Shown: positions 1 through 8,695, counted from the stretch's first letter. The stretch: 64,000 nucleotides of DNA from Pseudotabrizicola sediminis (GCF_004745575.1 NZ_RPEM01000007.1:42660-106659); one strand, 5' to 3'. Notes: generated from the letters alone by a model not told the origin. A program made the numbers and translations.

Positions 1-237
1 TTCGCCATCTTCATACAGAAAATCATATTCCCGCTCGTCCACCGTGGCCTTTTCGACCATCTCGGTGGTGCGCCAGCGCTCGGCCACCTTCACCCCGTCC
101 GAAATCCGGCGCATATCGACACTGGTGGTGGGCGTGCCCTTGCCGGGATGGAAGTTTTCAGCTTTCAGAACGGCATAGAGCTTGCCATCCATTTCAACAA
201 CATTGCCCTTGCGCAGCGAGGATGCGATGACTTTCAC
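1..237 (-). CDS. efp: Elongation factor P, N-terminal part (cut by window edge)
   Basis: The reverse strand encodes the first 79 residues of an EF-P, the factor that binds stalled ribosomes and promotes peptide-bond formation at polyproline stretches. The protein opens [19 protein letters not shown], and the modification loop reads [11 protein letters not shown], which puts the lysine that is normally lysylated at residue 33. The start is a GTG at 237, preceded by AAGGAA about nine bases upstream; no ATG fits. The gene faces away from epmA, whose product modifies this lysine, so the pairing supports the call. A second, different EF-P lies at 22117-22680. The C-terminus lies outside the window. 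Confidence 0.93.
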   Translation of the reverse strand, partial: MKVIASSLRKGNVVEMDGKLYAVLKAENFHPGKGTPTTSVDMRRISDGVKVAERWRTTEMVEKATVDEREYDFLYEDGE

Positions 238-362
238 GGTCAGGTTTTCCTTGTGGTTTGAAAGGCCGAAGGATAGCCCCGGCACCGATTGTCTGCGCGC
301 CTACCGCATCTGACGGCGAATTTCAACGCAGGCCGCGCAAAAAGACCGCAGGAAGGGTTCGC

Positions 363-1403
363 ATGTCCGGTTCAGACACCTGGTGGTCCGCCACACGCCA
401 CGCCGACCGCCGCCCGCTGCTGCTGGCGCGCAACCGAATTCAGGCGCGGATCCGCAACCATCTGGCGGAGGACGGTTTTACCGAGGTCGACCCCGCCGCG
501 CTGCAAACCAGCCCCGGCAATGAAACGCATCTGCACGCCTTTGGCACTGACGCCATCGGCAACGATGGCCAATCACGGCGCATGTATCTGCACACCAGTC
601 CCGAATTCGCGATGAAAAAGCTGCTCGCGGCGGGCGAGACGCAGATCCATGCCTTTGCCCATGTCTGGCGCAACCGCGAACGTGGCGCGCGGCACAGCCC
701 GGAGTTCACCATGCTGGAATGGTACCGGGTCGGACAGGATTACAGCACCTTGATGCAGGATTGCGCGGCCTTTTTGCGGCTCGCGGCACAGGCGGCGGGT
801 GCCAACCACTTGCGCTTTCGCGAGGCGACCTGCGACCCCATGCTTGAACCGGAACGGGTATCGGTGGCCGATGCGATGCGACGCCACGCCTCGGTCGACC
901 TGCTGGCCACGCTGGCCCATGATGGCAGTGCCGACCGCGAATCCCTTGCCCGTCAGGCAGCAGCCATCCACCTGCGCGTTGCCCCCGATGACACCTGGTC
1001 CGACATCTTCAGCCGCATCCTGTCCGACCGGGTCGAGCCGCATCTGGGCCATGGCCGGCCCACCCTGCTCGACCGCTATCCGGTGGTCGAGGCCGCGCTT
1101 GCCCGCCCCTGCGCCGATGACCCGCGCGAGGCAGAACGGTTCGAATTGTATGCCTGCGGGGTCGAACTCGCCAATGGCTTTGGCGAGCTGACCGACGCGA
1201 CCGAACAACGCCGCCGCTTTGCCGCCGAGATGGAGGAAAAGGCGCGGATCTATGGCGAGCGTTATCCGCTGGACGAAGATTTCCTTGCGGCCCTCGCCCA
1301 TATGCCGCCTGCCAGCGGCTGCGCCCTGGGGTTTGACCGGCTGGTGATGCTGGCGACCGGAGCCCCACGCATCGACGATGTGCTTTGGGTGCCAGTGGGT
1401 TAG
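363..1403 (+). CDS. epmA: EF-P--(R)-beta-lysine ligase (EpmA/PoxA/GenX)
   Basis: 346-residue class II lysyl-tRNA-synthetase-like enzyme without the tRNA anticodon-binding domain. In the known family it activates (R)-beta-lysine with ATP and attaches it to the loop lysine of EF-P. Visible class II motifs are TSPEFAMKKLLAAG (about residue 80), the motif-2 region HVWRNRERGARHSPEFTMLEWYR, and the C-terminal motif-3 GFDRLVMLATG. The start ATG at 363 follows AGGAAGGG; an upstream in-frame ATG would add a low-complexity extension. It is divergent from the EF-P gene at the left edge. No EpmB-type lysine 2,3-aminomutase is present in the window. Confidence 0.93.
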   Translation: MSGSDTWWSATRHADRRPLLLARNRIQARIRNHLAEDGFTEVDPAALQTSPGNETHLHAFGTDAIGNDGQSRRMYLHTSPEFAMKKLLAAGETQIHAFAHVWRNRERGARHSPEFTMLEWYRVGQDYSTLMQDCAAFLRLAAQAAGANHLRFREATCDPMLEPERVSVADAMRRHASVDLLATLAHDGSADRESLARQAAAIHLRVAPDDTWSDIFSRILSDRVEPHLGHGRPTLLDRYPVVEAALARPCADDPREAERFELYACGVELANGFGELTDATEQRRRFAAEMEEKARIYGERYPLDEDFLAALAHMPPASGCALGFDRLVMLATGAPRIDDVLWVPVG

Positions 1404-1410
1404 CACCGCC

Positions 1411-2058
1411 TCAGATCACGCCAATCCCGCGCAGGATGACCGTCTTTGCCGTCTCGGTCGCGTCACGCCATTGCGCATCACTCAGCGGCTCGCCGCCGTT
1501 CAGCGTCTCGATCTGATGACCGAAATCAGCATAATGCTGCGTCATCGCCCAGAGCATGTACAATAGATGGCGCGGATCGACCGGGGCCATCTTGCCCTCA
1601 TCCACCCAGGCCTGGATCACCGCCATCCGCCCCGCCGTCCAGTCGCGCAAGGTCGTTTCCAGATAATCCTGTATCACCGGCGCGCCATGCATCACCTCGG
1701 ATGCCCAGACCTTTGACCCGAACGGATGACGGCGCGAGATCGCCATCTTGGCCTCGATATAGCCGCCGATCCCTTCGACCGGGCCGGGGGCATCGTCAAA
1801 AGTGTCGGCGGCATGCAACCAGATTTCAAAGATGTTGCGCACCACCTGCCGGTAGAGCGCCTCCTTGGTGGGAAAGTAGTAATGCAGATTGGCCTTGGGC
1901 AGCCCCGCCATATCGGCGATCAACTGCATGGTCGCCCCGCCATAGCCAGCCTCGGCAAACACCTTTTCTGCCGCATCCAAAATCACACGCTCATTTTCGC
2001 GCCGGATTTCGGTGCGTCTGCCCTTCTGGATGCGTGAAACTTGTGCGTTCTGTGTCAT
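1411..2058 (-). CDS. TetR-family regulator, RutR-like (pyrimidine catabolism)
   Basis: 215-residue TetR/AcrR regulator. An N-terminal helix-turn-helix (ENERVILDAAEKVFAEAGYG ... LPKANLHYYFPTKEALYRQV, residues ~18-70) is followed by a ligand domain of the RutR/YcdC type, including FGSKVWASEVMHGAP. RutR family members sense uracil or thymine and repress pyrimidine-use genes. It is divergent from a dihydropyrimidinase/amidohydrolase operon. The gap holds two palindromes resembling the RutR box (TTGACCANNTGGTCAA), so it probably controls both directions. The start at 2058 leaves the operators intergenic. The same frame stays open far upstream, but that part is antisense to the next gene. RutR-like function is inferred; the effector is not proven. 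Confidence 0.85.
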   Translation of the reverse strand: MTQNAQVSRIQKGRRTEIRRENERVILDAAEKVFAEAGYGGATMQLIADMAGLPKANLHYYFPTKEALYRQVVRNIFEIWLHAADTFDDAPGPVEGIGGYIEAKMAISRRHPFGSKVWASEVMHGAPVIQDYLETTLRDWTAGRMAVIQAWVDEGKMAPVDPRHLLYMLWAMTQHYADFGHQIETLNGGEPLSDAQWRDATETAKTVILRGIGVI

Positions 2059-2077
2059 CAGCCTGTTGGAAATTATG

Positions 2078-2093
2078 TTGACCGGATGGTCAG
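2078..2093. promoter_or_regulatory. RutR-like operator 1
   Basis: TTGACCGGATGGTCAG matches the known RutR consensus TTGACCANNTGGTCAA at 12 of 14 defined positions. It lies 20 bases upstream of the regulator start codon, in the divergent promoter region. Binding by the neighbouring TetR protein is inferred. Confidence 0.6.
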
Positions 2094-2110
2094 GTTGTGG
2101 TGCGCTTGGT

Positions 2111-2128
2111 CCTGACCATACGGTCAGG
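2111..2128. promoter_or_regulatory. RutR-like operator 2
   Basis: CCTGACCATACGGTCAGG is a perfect palindrome with 7-bp arms and a 4-bp centre. It shares the TGACC/GGTCA half-sites of operator 1, about 34 bp away centre to centre. It sits 57 bases upstream of the amidohydrolase start, where repressor binding could block its promoter. Confidence 0.6.
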
Positions 2129-2184
2129 AAATGAGTCGCCGCAAGAGGGGCAAAGACCCTTTGGCAAACAGGGAGAGCCAGCTG

Positions 2185-3435
2185 ATGCCAGCACCCGGAG
2201 AAAACCTCCGCATCAATTCCGAACGGCTGTGGGACAGCCTGATGCAGATGGCGCAAGTGGGCCCCGGCATCGCGGGGGGCAACAACCGCCAGACCCTGAC
2301 CGACGCCGACAATGAGGGCCGCCACCTGTTCGCAGACTGGTGCAAGGCGGCCGGAATGACCATGGGCGTGGACACCATGGGCAATATGTTCGCCACCCGC
2401 CCCGGCACCGACCCTGGAGCCCTGCCCGTCTACATGGGCAGCCATCTGGATACCCAGCCGACGGGGGGCAAATATGACGGCGTGCTGGGCGTGCTGGGCG
2501 CGCTGGAAGTGGTGCGCACGATGAACGATCTGGGGATCGAGACCCGCCACCCGATCGTGGTCACCAACTGGACCAATGAGGAAGGCACCCGCTTTGCCCC
2601 CGCCATGCTGGCCAGCGGTGTCTTTGCCGGGATGCACACGCAGGACTACGCCTACTCCCGCACCGATGCCGAAGGCAAAGCCTTTGGCGACGAACTGGCC
2701 CGGATTGGCTGGGTCGGGGACGAGCCGGTGGGCACGCGCAAGATGCACGCCATGCTGGAACTGCACATCGAACAGGGCCCTATTCTGGAGGCCGAGGGCA
2801 AGCAGGTTGGCGTCGTCACCCATGGTCAGGGCCTGTGGTGGCTGGAAATCACCCTGACGGGGCGCGACGCACATACTGGCAGCACCCCCATGGCGATGCG
2901 CGTCAATGCCGGCCTCGGCATGGCGCGGATCACCGAGCGGGTGCATCAGATTGCCATGAGCCATCAGCCGGATGCTGTCGGCGCGGTGGGGCATTGCAAT
3001 GTCTACCCCAACTCGCGCAACGTGATCCCCGGCAAGGCCGTGTTCACGGTCGATATCCGCAGCCCCGATCAGGCCAAGCTGGACGCGATGAAGGCCGAGG
3101 TGATGCGGGCGGCCCATGCGGTGGCGCGCGATCTGGGACTGGGCTGCGAGATCGAGGATGTCGGCCATTTCGACCCGGTGACCTTTGATGAAGGTCTGGT
3201 GAAGACCGTCCGTCAAGCCGCTGAAAAGCTTGGGTACTCCCACATGGATATCGTCTCGGGTGCCGGGCACGATGCCTGCTGGATCAACCGGGTTGCCCCC
3301 ACGGTGATGATCATGTGCCCCTGCGTGAACGGGCTGTCGCACAACGAGGCGGAAGAAATTTCGTCCGAATGGGCGGCGGCAGGCACGGATGTGCTGCTGC
3401 ATGCGGTGCTTGAGGTGGCTGAGGTGGTATCCTGA
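2185..3435 (+). CDS. Zn-dependent N-carbamoyl-amino-acid/beta-ureidopropionase-type amidohydrolase
   Basis: 416-residue M20/M28-fold amidohydrolase of the allantoate/N-carbamoyl-beta-alanine amidohydrolase family. These enzymes hydrolyse N-carbamoyl-beta-alanine (third step of reductive pyrimidine breakdown) or N-carbamoyl amino acids. Metal-site motifs are GSHLDTQPTGGKYDGVLGV, NEEGTRFAP, LELHIEQGPILE and, near the C-terminus, GAGHDACWINRVAP. The start at ATG 2185 follows GGGAGAG; an in-frame ATG at 2131 would overlap the operators. The next gene encodes the enzyme making its substrate, 46 bp downstream. Known family relatives also act on allantoate, but the neighbour makes a pyrimidine or hydantoin route more likely. 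Confidence 0.88.
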   Translation: MPAPGENLRINSERLWDSLMQMAQVGPGIAGGNNRQTLTDADNEGRHLFADWCKAAGMTMGVDTMGNMFATRPGTDPGALPVYMGSHLDTQPTGGKYDGVLGVLGALEVVRTMNDLGIETRHPIVVTNWTNEEGTRFAPAMLASGVFAGMHTQDYAYSRTDAEGKAFGDELARIGWVGDEPVGTRKMHAMLELHIEQGPILEAEGKQVGVVTHGQGLWWLEITLTGRDAHTGSTPMAMRVNAGLGMARITERVHQIAMSHQPDAVGAVGHCNVYPNSRNVIPGKAVFTVDIRSPDQAKLDAMKAEVMRAAHAVARDLGLGCEIEDVGHFDPVTFDEGLVKTVRQAAEKLGYSHMDIVSGAGHDACWINRVAPTVMIMCPCVNGLSHNEAEEISSEWAAAGTDVLLHAVLEVAEVVS

Positions 3436-3439
3436 GGCT

Positions 3440-3470
3440 GGCCCCGGGATATTTTTGGACAGAAAATAAG
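3440..3470 (+). repeat. Degenerate copy of a dispersed intergenic repeat
   Basis: GGCCCCGGGATATTTTTGGACAG-like sequence between the amidohydrolase and dihydropyrimidinase genes. It shares the CCCCGGGATATTT...ACAG core with the fuller copies at 8641-8695, 60061-60120 and 63926-63971. Confidence 0.5.
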
Positions 3471-3481
3471 GGAGCAGTGCT

Positions 3482-4936
3482 GTGGCATCGACGGTGATCA
3501 AGGGCGGGACGGTGGTGACCGCGGATCTGTCCTACGCGGCGGATGTGTTGGTCGAGGGTGGGGTGATTGTCGAGATCGGCCAAGGCCTTGGCGGCGACAC
3601 CGTGCTCGATGCCACCGGCTGTTACATCATGCCCGGCGGGATTGATCCGCATACCCATCTGGAAATGCCCTTCATGGGCACCTATTCGGCAGATGATTTT
3701 GACAGCGGGACAAGGGCGGCGCTGGCAGGTGGCACGACGATGGTGGTGGATTTCGTGCTGCCGGGTCAGGGTCAGGGGCTGATGGATGCGGCCAAGGTGT
3801 GGAGCAACAAATCCCCCCGCGCCCATTGCGACTATTCCTACCACATGGCGGTGACCTGGTGGGGCGAGAAGGTCTGGGAGGGGATGGAGGACAGCGTCAA
3901 GGCCGGGATCACCAGCTTCAAGCACTTCCTCGCCTACAAGGGCGCGCTGATGGTCAACGATGACGAGCTGTTTGCCAGCTTTCGCCGGGTGGGCGAGCTT
4001 GGCGGGCTGGCCATGGTGCATGCCGAGAATGGCGATGTGGTGGCGGAACTGACCGCCAAACTGCTGGCCGAGGGCAATACCGGGCCAGAGGGCCATGCTT
4101 ACAGCCGCCCGCCGCAGGTGGAGGGCGAAGCGACCAACCGGGCCATCATGATCGCCGATATGGCGGGCGTGCCCCTGTATGTGGTACATGTGTCCTGCGA
4201 GGACGCACATGAGGCGATCCGCCGGGCGCGACAGCAGGGCAAGCGGGTGTGGGGCGAACCCTTGATCCAGCATCTGACGCTGGACGAGTCCGAGTATTTC
4301 CACCCCGACTGGGACCATGCCGCGCGCCGCGTGATGAGCCCGCCGTTCCGCAACAAGGCGCATCAGGACAGTTTGTGGGCCGGGTTGATGTCGGGGTCGT
4401 TGTCGGTGGTGGCGACGGACCATTGCGCCTTTACCACCGAGCAGAAACGCTTTGGCAAGGGTGATTTCTCCAAGATTCCCAATGGGACCGGGGGGTTGGA
4501 AGACCGGCTGCCAATGCTCTGGACCCACGGGGTGGGCACCGGGCGGATGACGCCGAATGAATTTGTGGCGGTGACCAGCACCAACATTGCCAAGATCCTG
4601 AACTGCTATCCGAAAAAGGGCGCGGTTCTGGTGGGGGCGGATGCCGATCTGATCGTCTGGGACCCGGAGCGGGAAAAGACCATCACCGCCAGCGCGCAAC
4701 AATCTGCCATTGATTACAATGTGTTCGAAGGGAAAAAGGTCAAAGGCCTGCCCAGGTTCACCCTGACGCGCGGCCATGTCGCGGTGACCGAAGGCGTGAT
4801 GACCAGCCGCGAGGGCCATGGCCAGTTTGTGGGCCGTGAGGCGCGCGGCGCGGTCAACCGGGCGCTGACGCAGTGGAAAGACCTGACGGCGCCACGCCCC
4901 GTGGTCCGGTCCGGCGTCCCGGCAACGGGCGTCTGA
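3482..4936 (+). CDS. hydA: Dihydropyrimidinase / D-hydantoinase
   Basis: 484-residue cyclic amidohydrolase that opens dihydrouracil/dihydrothymine (or hydantoin) to the N-carbamoyl product used by the preceding gene product. The binuclear metal site is visible: GGIDPHTHLEMPFMG (HxH) near residue 58, the carboxylated lysine region GITSFKHFLAYKG near residue 150, AMVHAENGD, VVHVSCEDAHEA and the ATDHCAF aspartate. Length fits the family. The start is GTG 3482 behind GGGAGCAG; no ATG is suitable. It is followed five bases later by an ABC importer. Dihydropyrimidine dehydrogenase is not in the window, so substrate choice between pyrimidine and hydantoin stays open. Confidence 0.93.
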   Translation: MASTVIKGGTVVTADLSYAADVLVEGGVIVEIGQGLGGDTVLDATGCYIMPGGIDPHTHLEMPFMGTYSADDFDSGTRAALAGGTTMVVDFVLPGQGQGLMDAAKVWSNKSPRAHCDYSYHMAVTWWGEKVWEGMEDSVKAGITSFKHFLAYKGALMVNDDELFASFRRVGELGGLAMVHAENGDVVAELTAKLLAEGNTGPEGHAYSRPPQVEGEATNRAIMIADMAGVPLYVVHVSCEDAHEAIRRARQQGKRVWGEPLIQHLTLDESEYFHPDWDHAARRVMSPPFRNKAHQDSLWAGLMSGSLSVVATDHCAFTTEQKRFGKGDFSKIPNGTGGLEDRLPMLWTHGVGTGRMTPNEFVAVTSTNIAKILNCYPKKGAVLVGADADLIVWDPEREKTITASAQQSAIDYNVFEGKKVKGLPRFTLTRGHVAVTEGVMTSREGHGQFVGREARGAVNRALTQWKDLTAPRPVVRSGVPATGV

Positions 4937-4941
4937 GCCAG

Positions 4942-5739
4942 ATGAAAGACACCTCCCATACAGGGCAGCCGGTGATCGAGGCGCGGGGTTTGAACCTGAC
5001 CTTCCAGACCGGCGACGGGCCGGTTCATGCGCTGAAAGACGTGGATCTGACCATCAACAAGGGCGATTTTGTCAGCTTTATTGGCCCCTCGGGTTGTGGC
5101 AAGACCACGTTTCTGCGCTGTATCGCGGCGTTGGAGCACCCCACTGGCGGCACACTGACGGTCAACGGGTTGTCCCCGGACGAGGCGCGAAAGACGCGCG
5201 CCTATGGTTATGTGTTTCAGGCGGCGGGATTGTATCCGTGGCGCACGATTGCAGGAAATGTGAAACTGCCCCTCGAAATCATGGGGTTTTCCAAGGCGGA
5301 TCAGGAAGATCGTGTTCGAAAAGTGCTAGAGCTGGTGGAGCTGTCGGGCTTTGGCGGCAAGTTCCCCTGGCAGCTTTCGGGCGGGATGCAGCAGCGCGCC
5401 AGCATCGCGCGGGCCTTGGCCTTTGACGCCGATATTCTGCTGATGGATGAACCCTTTGGCGCGCTGGACGAGATTGTGCGTGACCGGCTCAATGAAGAGC
5501 TTCTGAAGCTCTGGGCGCGTACGTCCAAGACCATCGGCTTTGTCACCCATTCGATTCCGGAAGCGGTGTATCTGTCGACCAAGATCGTCGTCATGTCGCC
5601 GCGTCCCGGCCGGATCACCGATGTGATCGACAGCCCCCTGCCCAAGGATCGCCCGCTGGAGATCCGGGACAGCCCGGAGTTCATCGAGATTGCGCATCGG
5701 GTGCGCGAAGGGTTGCGGGCGGGGCATCTGGATGACTGA
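4942..5739 (+). CDS. ABC importer ATP-binding protein (NitT/TauT/SsuB type)
   Basis: 265-residue cytoplasmic ATPase of a nitrate/sulfonate/thiamine-precursor-type importer. Walker A is GPSGCGKTT, the Q-loop is YVFQAAGLYPW, the signature is LSGGMQQR, Walker B is ILLMDEPFGALDE and the switch His is in FVTHSIPEA. The start ATG 4942 lies five bases after the dihydropyrimidinase stop, so the genes share an operon. The two permeases and the binding protein follow. The importer probably brings in the pyrimidine or hydantoin degraded by the two enzymes. Location is the strongest evidence for that substrate; the ATPase itself does not reveal it. Confidence 0.93.
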   Translation: MKDTSHTGQPVIEARGLNLTFQTGDGPVHALKDVDLTINKGDFVSFIGPSGCGKTTFLRCIAALEHPTGGTLTVNGLSPDEARKTRAYGYVFQAAGLYPWRTIAGNVKLPLEIMGFSKADQEDRVRKVLELVELSGFGGKFPWQLSGGMQQRASIARALAFDADILLMDEPFGALDEIVRDRLNEELLKLWARTSKTIGFVTHSIPEAVYLSTKIVVMSPRPGRITDVIDSPLPKDRPLEIRDSPEFIEIAHRVREGLRAGHLDD

Positions 5740-5834
5740 GCCGCGCAAATCCACAGCCAGCCAACGTCTGGCCCACGTCTGGTTTGCGTATGGCAAAGGT
5801 ATGGCTGTGTGTGCGCAAGGGTTCGGGGGCATTG

Positions 5835-6701
5835 ATGGGTAAGATTGCCCCGGTCCTGACCGTGCTGTGTGCCATTTTTACGCTGTGGTATCTGGCGGCG
5901 GTCTGGATGAATGCGACCTGGGTTTATGATCAGGCCGCGCGCTCTGGCACCACCGTCACTTTGGCCGAGGTCATCCCCCAGACCATGGCACAAGATCGCC
6001 CTCTGCTGCCGCCGCCGCATCAGGTGGCACAGGTTTTGTGGGATGGGGTGACGGGTCAGGCGGTGACGTCGAAGCGATCCCTCGTCTATCACGGCTATGT
6101 CACGCTGCGGGGCACGATGATGGGCTTTGTGCTTGGCATCGTGCTGGGCGTGGCGCTGGCCATGGCCATCGTGCGGTTCCGGGTGATGGAGGTCAGCGTG
6201 ATGCCTTGGGCCATCATCAGCCAGACCATTCCCATCGTGGCACTGGCCCCGATGATCCTGACCGTGTCGAACCAGATCGGCATCGACAACCGCGAAGTAC
6301 CGAAGGCGATCATCGCGGCGTACCTCTCGTTCTTTCCGGTGCTGGTCAGCATGATCAAGGGGCTGCGCAGCCCCGACCAGATGCAGCTGGACCTGTTGTC
6401 CACCTATGGCGCATCAGAGCCGCAGACGTTTTTCAAGCTGCGGCTGCCGGCGTCGCTGCCCTATTTTTTCGCCTCGCTGAAGGTGGCGGTTGCGGCGGCG
6501 CTGGTGGGGACCATCATCGGCGAGCTGCCGACCGGCGCGGTGGAGGGGTTGGGCGCGCGCATGCTGATCGGGTCGCAGTTTGGCGAGCCGCTGATCATGT
6601 GGGCGGCGCTGTTTGCGGCGGCCATTCTTGCGGGCGGGTTGATCCTGATCGTCGGGTGGATTGAGCGGCTGGCCCGGGCGCGAATGGGGGTGCCGGCATG
6701 A
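5835..6701 (+). CDS. ABC importer permease 1 (BPD_transp_1, SsuC/TauC-like)
   Basis: 288-residue inner-membrane permease. One N-terminal hydrophobic helix (VLTVLCAIFTLWYLAAVW) precedes a periplasmic stretch, then five or more helices including MMGFVLGIVLGVALAMAIV and SQTIPIVALAPMILTV. The EAA-type coupling loop is around STYGASEPQTFFKLRLPASLPY. The start is uncertain. ATG 5835 is chosen because it begins just before the first helix; an in-frame TTG at 5784 would add 17 residues. An out-of-frame 36-codon ORF at 5732-5842 bridges the gap from the ATPase gene. Permease 2 overlaps its stop by four bases, suggesting translational coupling and a heterodimeric channel. Confidence 0.88.
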   Translation: MGKIAPVLTVLCAIFTLWYLAAVWMNATWVYDQAARSGTTVTLAEVIPQTMAQDRPLLPPPHQVAQVLWDGVTGQAVTSKRSLVYHGYVTLRGTMMGFVLGIVLGVALAMAIVRFRVMEVSVMPWAIISQTIPIVALAPMILTVSNQIGIDNREVPKAIIAAYLSFFPVLVSMIKGLRSPDQMQLDLLSTYGASEPQTFFKLRLPASLPYFFASLKVAVAAALVGTIIGELPTGAVEGLGARMLIGSQFGEPLIMWAALFAAAILAGGLILIVGWIERLARARMGVPA

Positions 6702-7543
6702 TCTGGCTGATAGGTTCGGTTGTCTTCTGGCTGGCGGCATGGGCGCTGAATGTGCGGCTGGCGGCAAGCGGGTTTGGCAAGACCCGCGCGGGGCAGATCA
6801 CGGTGGCGGCGCTGTTCGGCATCACCCTTCTGGTGCTGTGGGAAGGGCTGGTGCGCGGCTTTGCGGTGCCGACTGTTATCCTGCCGGGGCCATCGGTGAT
6901 CGGGCCGAAGATTGTATCGTCCTTGCCCATCCTTTGGGCCGATTTCGTGCAGACGGTGATCCGGGGGGCGCTGTCTGGGTTCGCCATCGGCACGGTGGCG
7001 GCCTTTGTCACGGCCATTGCCATTGACCGGTCCCCTTTCCTGCAAAAAGGGCTGCTGCCGGTGGGCAATTTCGTCTCGGCCCTGCCCATCGTCGGCCTCG
7101 CCCCGGTGCTGGTGATGTGGTTCGGCTTTGACTGGCAGTCCAAGGCGGCGGTGGTGGTGGTGATGGTGTTCTTTCCGCTGCTGGTCAACATGGTGGCGGG
7201 GTTGCAGGCGAGTGACCGGCTGCAGCGCGACCTGATGGAGACCTATTCGGCCACCTATACGCAGCGCTTGCTGAAGCTGCGCCTGCCCGCCGCGATGCCC
7301 TTCATCTTCAACGGGCTGAAGATCGCGGCCACGCTGGCGCTGATCGGGGCGATCGTTGCCGAATTTTTCGGCAGCCCGGTCACCGGCATGGGCTTTCGCA
7401 TCTCGACCGAGGTGGGAAAACTGGCGCTCGATATGGTCTGGGCCACAATTGCAGTGGCGGCACTGGCGGGATCGGCGCTCTATGGGCTGATCGCGCTGAT
7501 CGAATCCCGGGTGACGTTCTGGCACCCGAGCCAACGAAAATAA
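6698..7543 (+). CDS. ABC importer permease 2
   Basis: 281-residue membrane permease of the same BPD_transp_1 family. Helices include ITVAALFGITLLVLWEGLV, LSGFAIGTVAAFVTAIAI, FVSALPIVGLAPVLVMWF and VVVVMVFFPLLVNMVAGL, with the coupling loop METYSATYTQRLLKLRLPA. The ATG overlaps the stop of permease 1 in an ATGA junction. It pairs with permease 1 and the upstream ATPase to move substrate delivered by the binding protein encoded 44 bp downstream. Confidence 0.92.
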   Translation: MIWLIGSVVFWLAAWALNVRLAASGFGKTRAGQITVAALFGITLLVLWEGLVRGFAVPTVILPGPSVIGPKIVSSLPILWADFVQTVIRGALSGFAIGTVAAFVTAIAIDRSPFLQKGLLPVGNFVSALPIVGLAPVLVMWFGFDWQSKAAVVVVMVFFPLLVNMVAGLQASDRLQRDLMETYSATYTQRLLKLRLPAAMPFIFNGLKIAATLALIGAIVAEFFGSPVTGMGFRISTEVGKLALDMVWATIAVAALAGSALYGLIALIESRVTFWHPSQRK

Positions 7544-7587
7544 CAAGCAACGCCCCCGACAGAGGGGCACAACACGGAGGTCGACCA

Positions 7588-8574
7588 ATGAAGAGACTGT
7601 TTACCGCGGCGGTTCTGGCCAGCTTTGCCGGCACGGCGCAGGCGCAGGATGTGACGCTGCAACTGAAATGGGTGACGCAGGCGCAGTTCGCTGGCTACTA
7701 CGTCGCCAAGGACAAGGGGTTCTTTGAGGAAGAGGGCCTGAATGTCACCATCAAGCCCGGCGGCCCCGATATCGCGCCGGAACAGGTGATTGCAGGCGGC
7801 GGCGCCGACATCATCACCACATGGATGCCCGCCGCCTTGGCGGCGCGCGAGCGTGGTTTGCCGCTGGTGAACATCGCACAACCCTTTGCCGATGGCGGGT
7901 TGAAGTTCACCTGCCTGAAGGAATCGGGCGTCACCACGACGGCCGATTTTCCCGGCCGCACGCTGGGCGTCTGGTTCTTTGGCAATGAATATCCGTTCTA
8001 TGCCTGGATGGCGAAACTGGGTCTGGCGACCGACGGCTCTGACGGTGGGGTGACGGTGCTGAAACAGGCGTTCAACGTCGATGCGCTGCTGCAAAAGCAG
8101 GCCGATTGCATTTCGGTGATGTCCTATAACGAATATGGTCAGGTGATTGACGCCGGGATCACCGAGGATCAGCTGGTGACCTTCACCTATGCCGATGAAG
8201 GCGTGGGGGTGCTGGAGGACGGGCTTTATGTGCTGGAAGACCGGCTGGCCGACCCGGCCTTTGTGGAAACCATGGCGAAGTTCGTCCGCGCCTCGATGAA
8301 GGGCTGGAAATATGCCGAAGCCAACCCGGATGAGGCGGCGCAGATCATCGTCGACAATGACGATTCCGGCGCGCAGCGGCTGGAGCATCAGCAGTACATG
8401 ATGTCGGAGGTGGCCAAGCTGACCGCAGGCAGCACCGGCAAGCTGGACCCGACAGCTTACGAGGAAACCGTGGCCACCCTGCTCGCCGCCGTGTCGCCCG
8501 ACAATCCGGCGATCACCAAGGCGCCTGAAGGCATGGCCTGGACCCATGCGGTGACGGACCTTGCGCTGGAATAA
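7588..8574 (+). CDS. ABC importer substrate-binding protein (NMT1/THI5-like)
   Basis: 328-residue periplasmic protein. A cleavable signal peptide (MKRLFTAAVLASFAGTAQAQ, cut after AQA) precedes the NMT1/THI5 fold: LQLKWVTQAQFAGYYVAKDK, then GGGADIITTWMP and GVWFFGNEYPFYAWM. Family members bind thiamine pyrimidine precursors, riboflavin precursors or related rings, which suits a pyrimidine-type ligand. The start ATG 7588 follows CACGGAGG. It is the last gene of the importer operon, closed by a strong hairpin at 8592-8622. Confidence 0.92.
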   Translation: MKRLFTAAVLASFAGTAQAQDVTLQLKWVTQAQFAGYYVAKDKGFFEEEGLNVTIKPGGPDIAPEQVIAGGGADIITTWMPAALAARERGLPLVNIAQPFADGGLKFTCLKESGVTTTADFPGRTLGVWFFGNEYPFYAWMAKLGLATDGSDGGVTVLKQAFNVDALLQKQADCISVMSYNEYGQVIDAGITEDQLVTFTYADEGVGVLEDGLYVLEDRLADPAFVETMAKFVRASMKGWKYAEANPDEAAQIIVDNDDSGAQRLEHQQYMMSEVAKLTAGSTGKLDPTAYEETVATLLAAVSPDNPAITKAPEGMAWTHAVTDLALE

Positions 8575-8591
8575 GGCGTGAGGCACTGACA

Positions 8592-8622
8592 CCAACGCCC
8601 GGAGAACCCCTCCGGGCGTTGG
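8592..8622 (+). terminator. Intrinsic-type hairpin after the importer operon
   Basis: CCAACGCCCGGAG and CTCCGGGCGTTGG form a perfect 13-bp stem with a 5-base loop, 18 bases after the binding-protein stop. The following bases (CATTTGTGG) hold only a short T run, so termination may be incomplete or the stem may protect the mRNA. Confidence 0.7.
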
Positions 8623-8640
8623 CATTTGTGGCCCCTGTGG

Positions 8641-8695
8641 ACGGGGGGGCAGCCCCCCGGACCCCCCGGGATATTTGAGAACAGATGAAGGGGGC
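8641..8695 (+). repeat. Dispersed GC-rich repeat, full copy A
   Basis: ACGGGGGGGCAGCCCCCC hairpin, then GGACCCCCCGGGATATTTGAGAACAGATGAAG. The same module order (G-run/C-run hairpin, CCCCGGGATATTT, ACAGATGAAG) recurs at 60061-60120 and 63926-63971. It lies between convergent genes. It behaves like a REP-type element; I cannot count its copies genome-wide. Confidence 0.7.

Noticed and set aside
5732..5842. 36-codon ORF between the importer ATPase and permease 1
   Set aside because: It overlaps both neighbours out of frame, has no recognisable feature and no strong ribosome-binding site; it is probably leader sequence of the permease.
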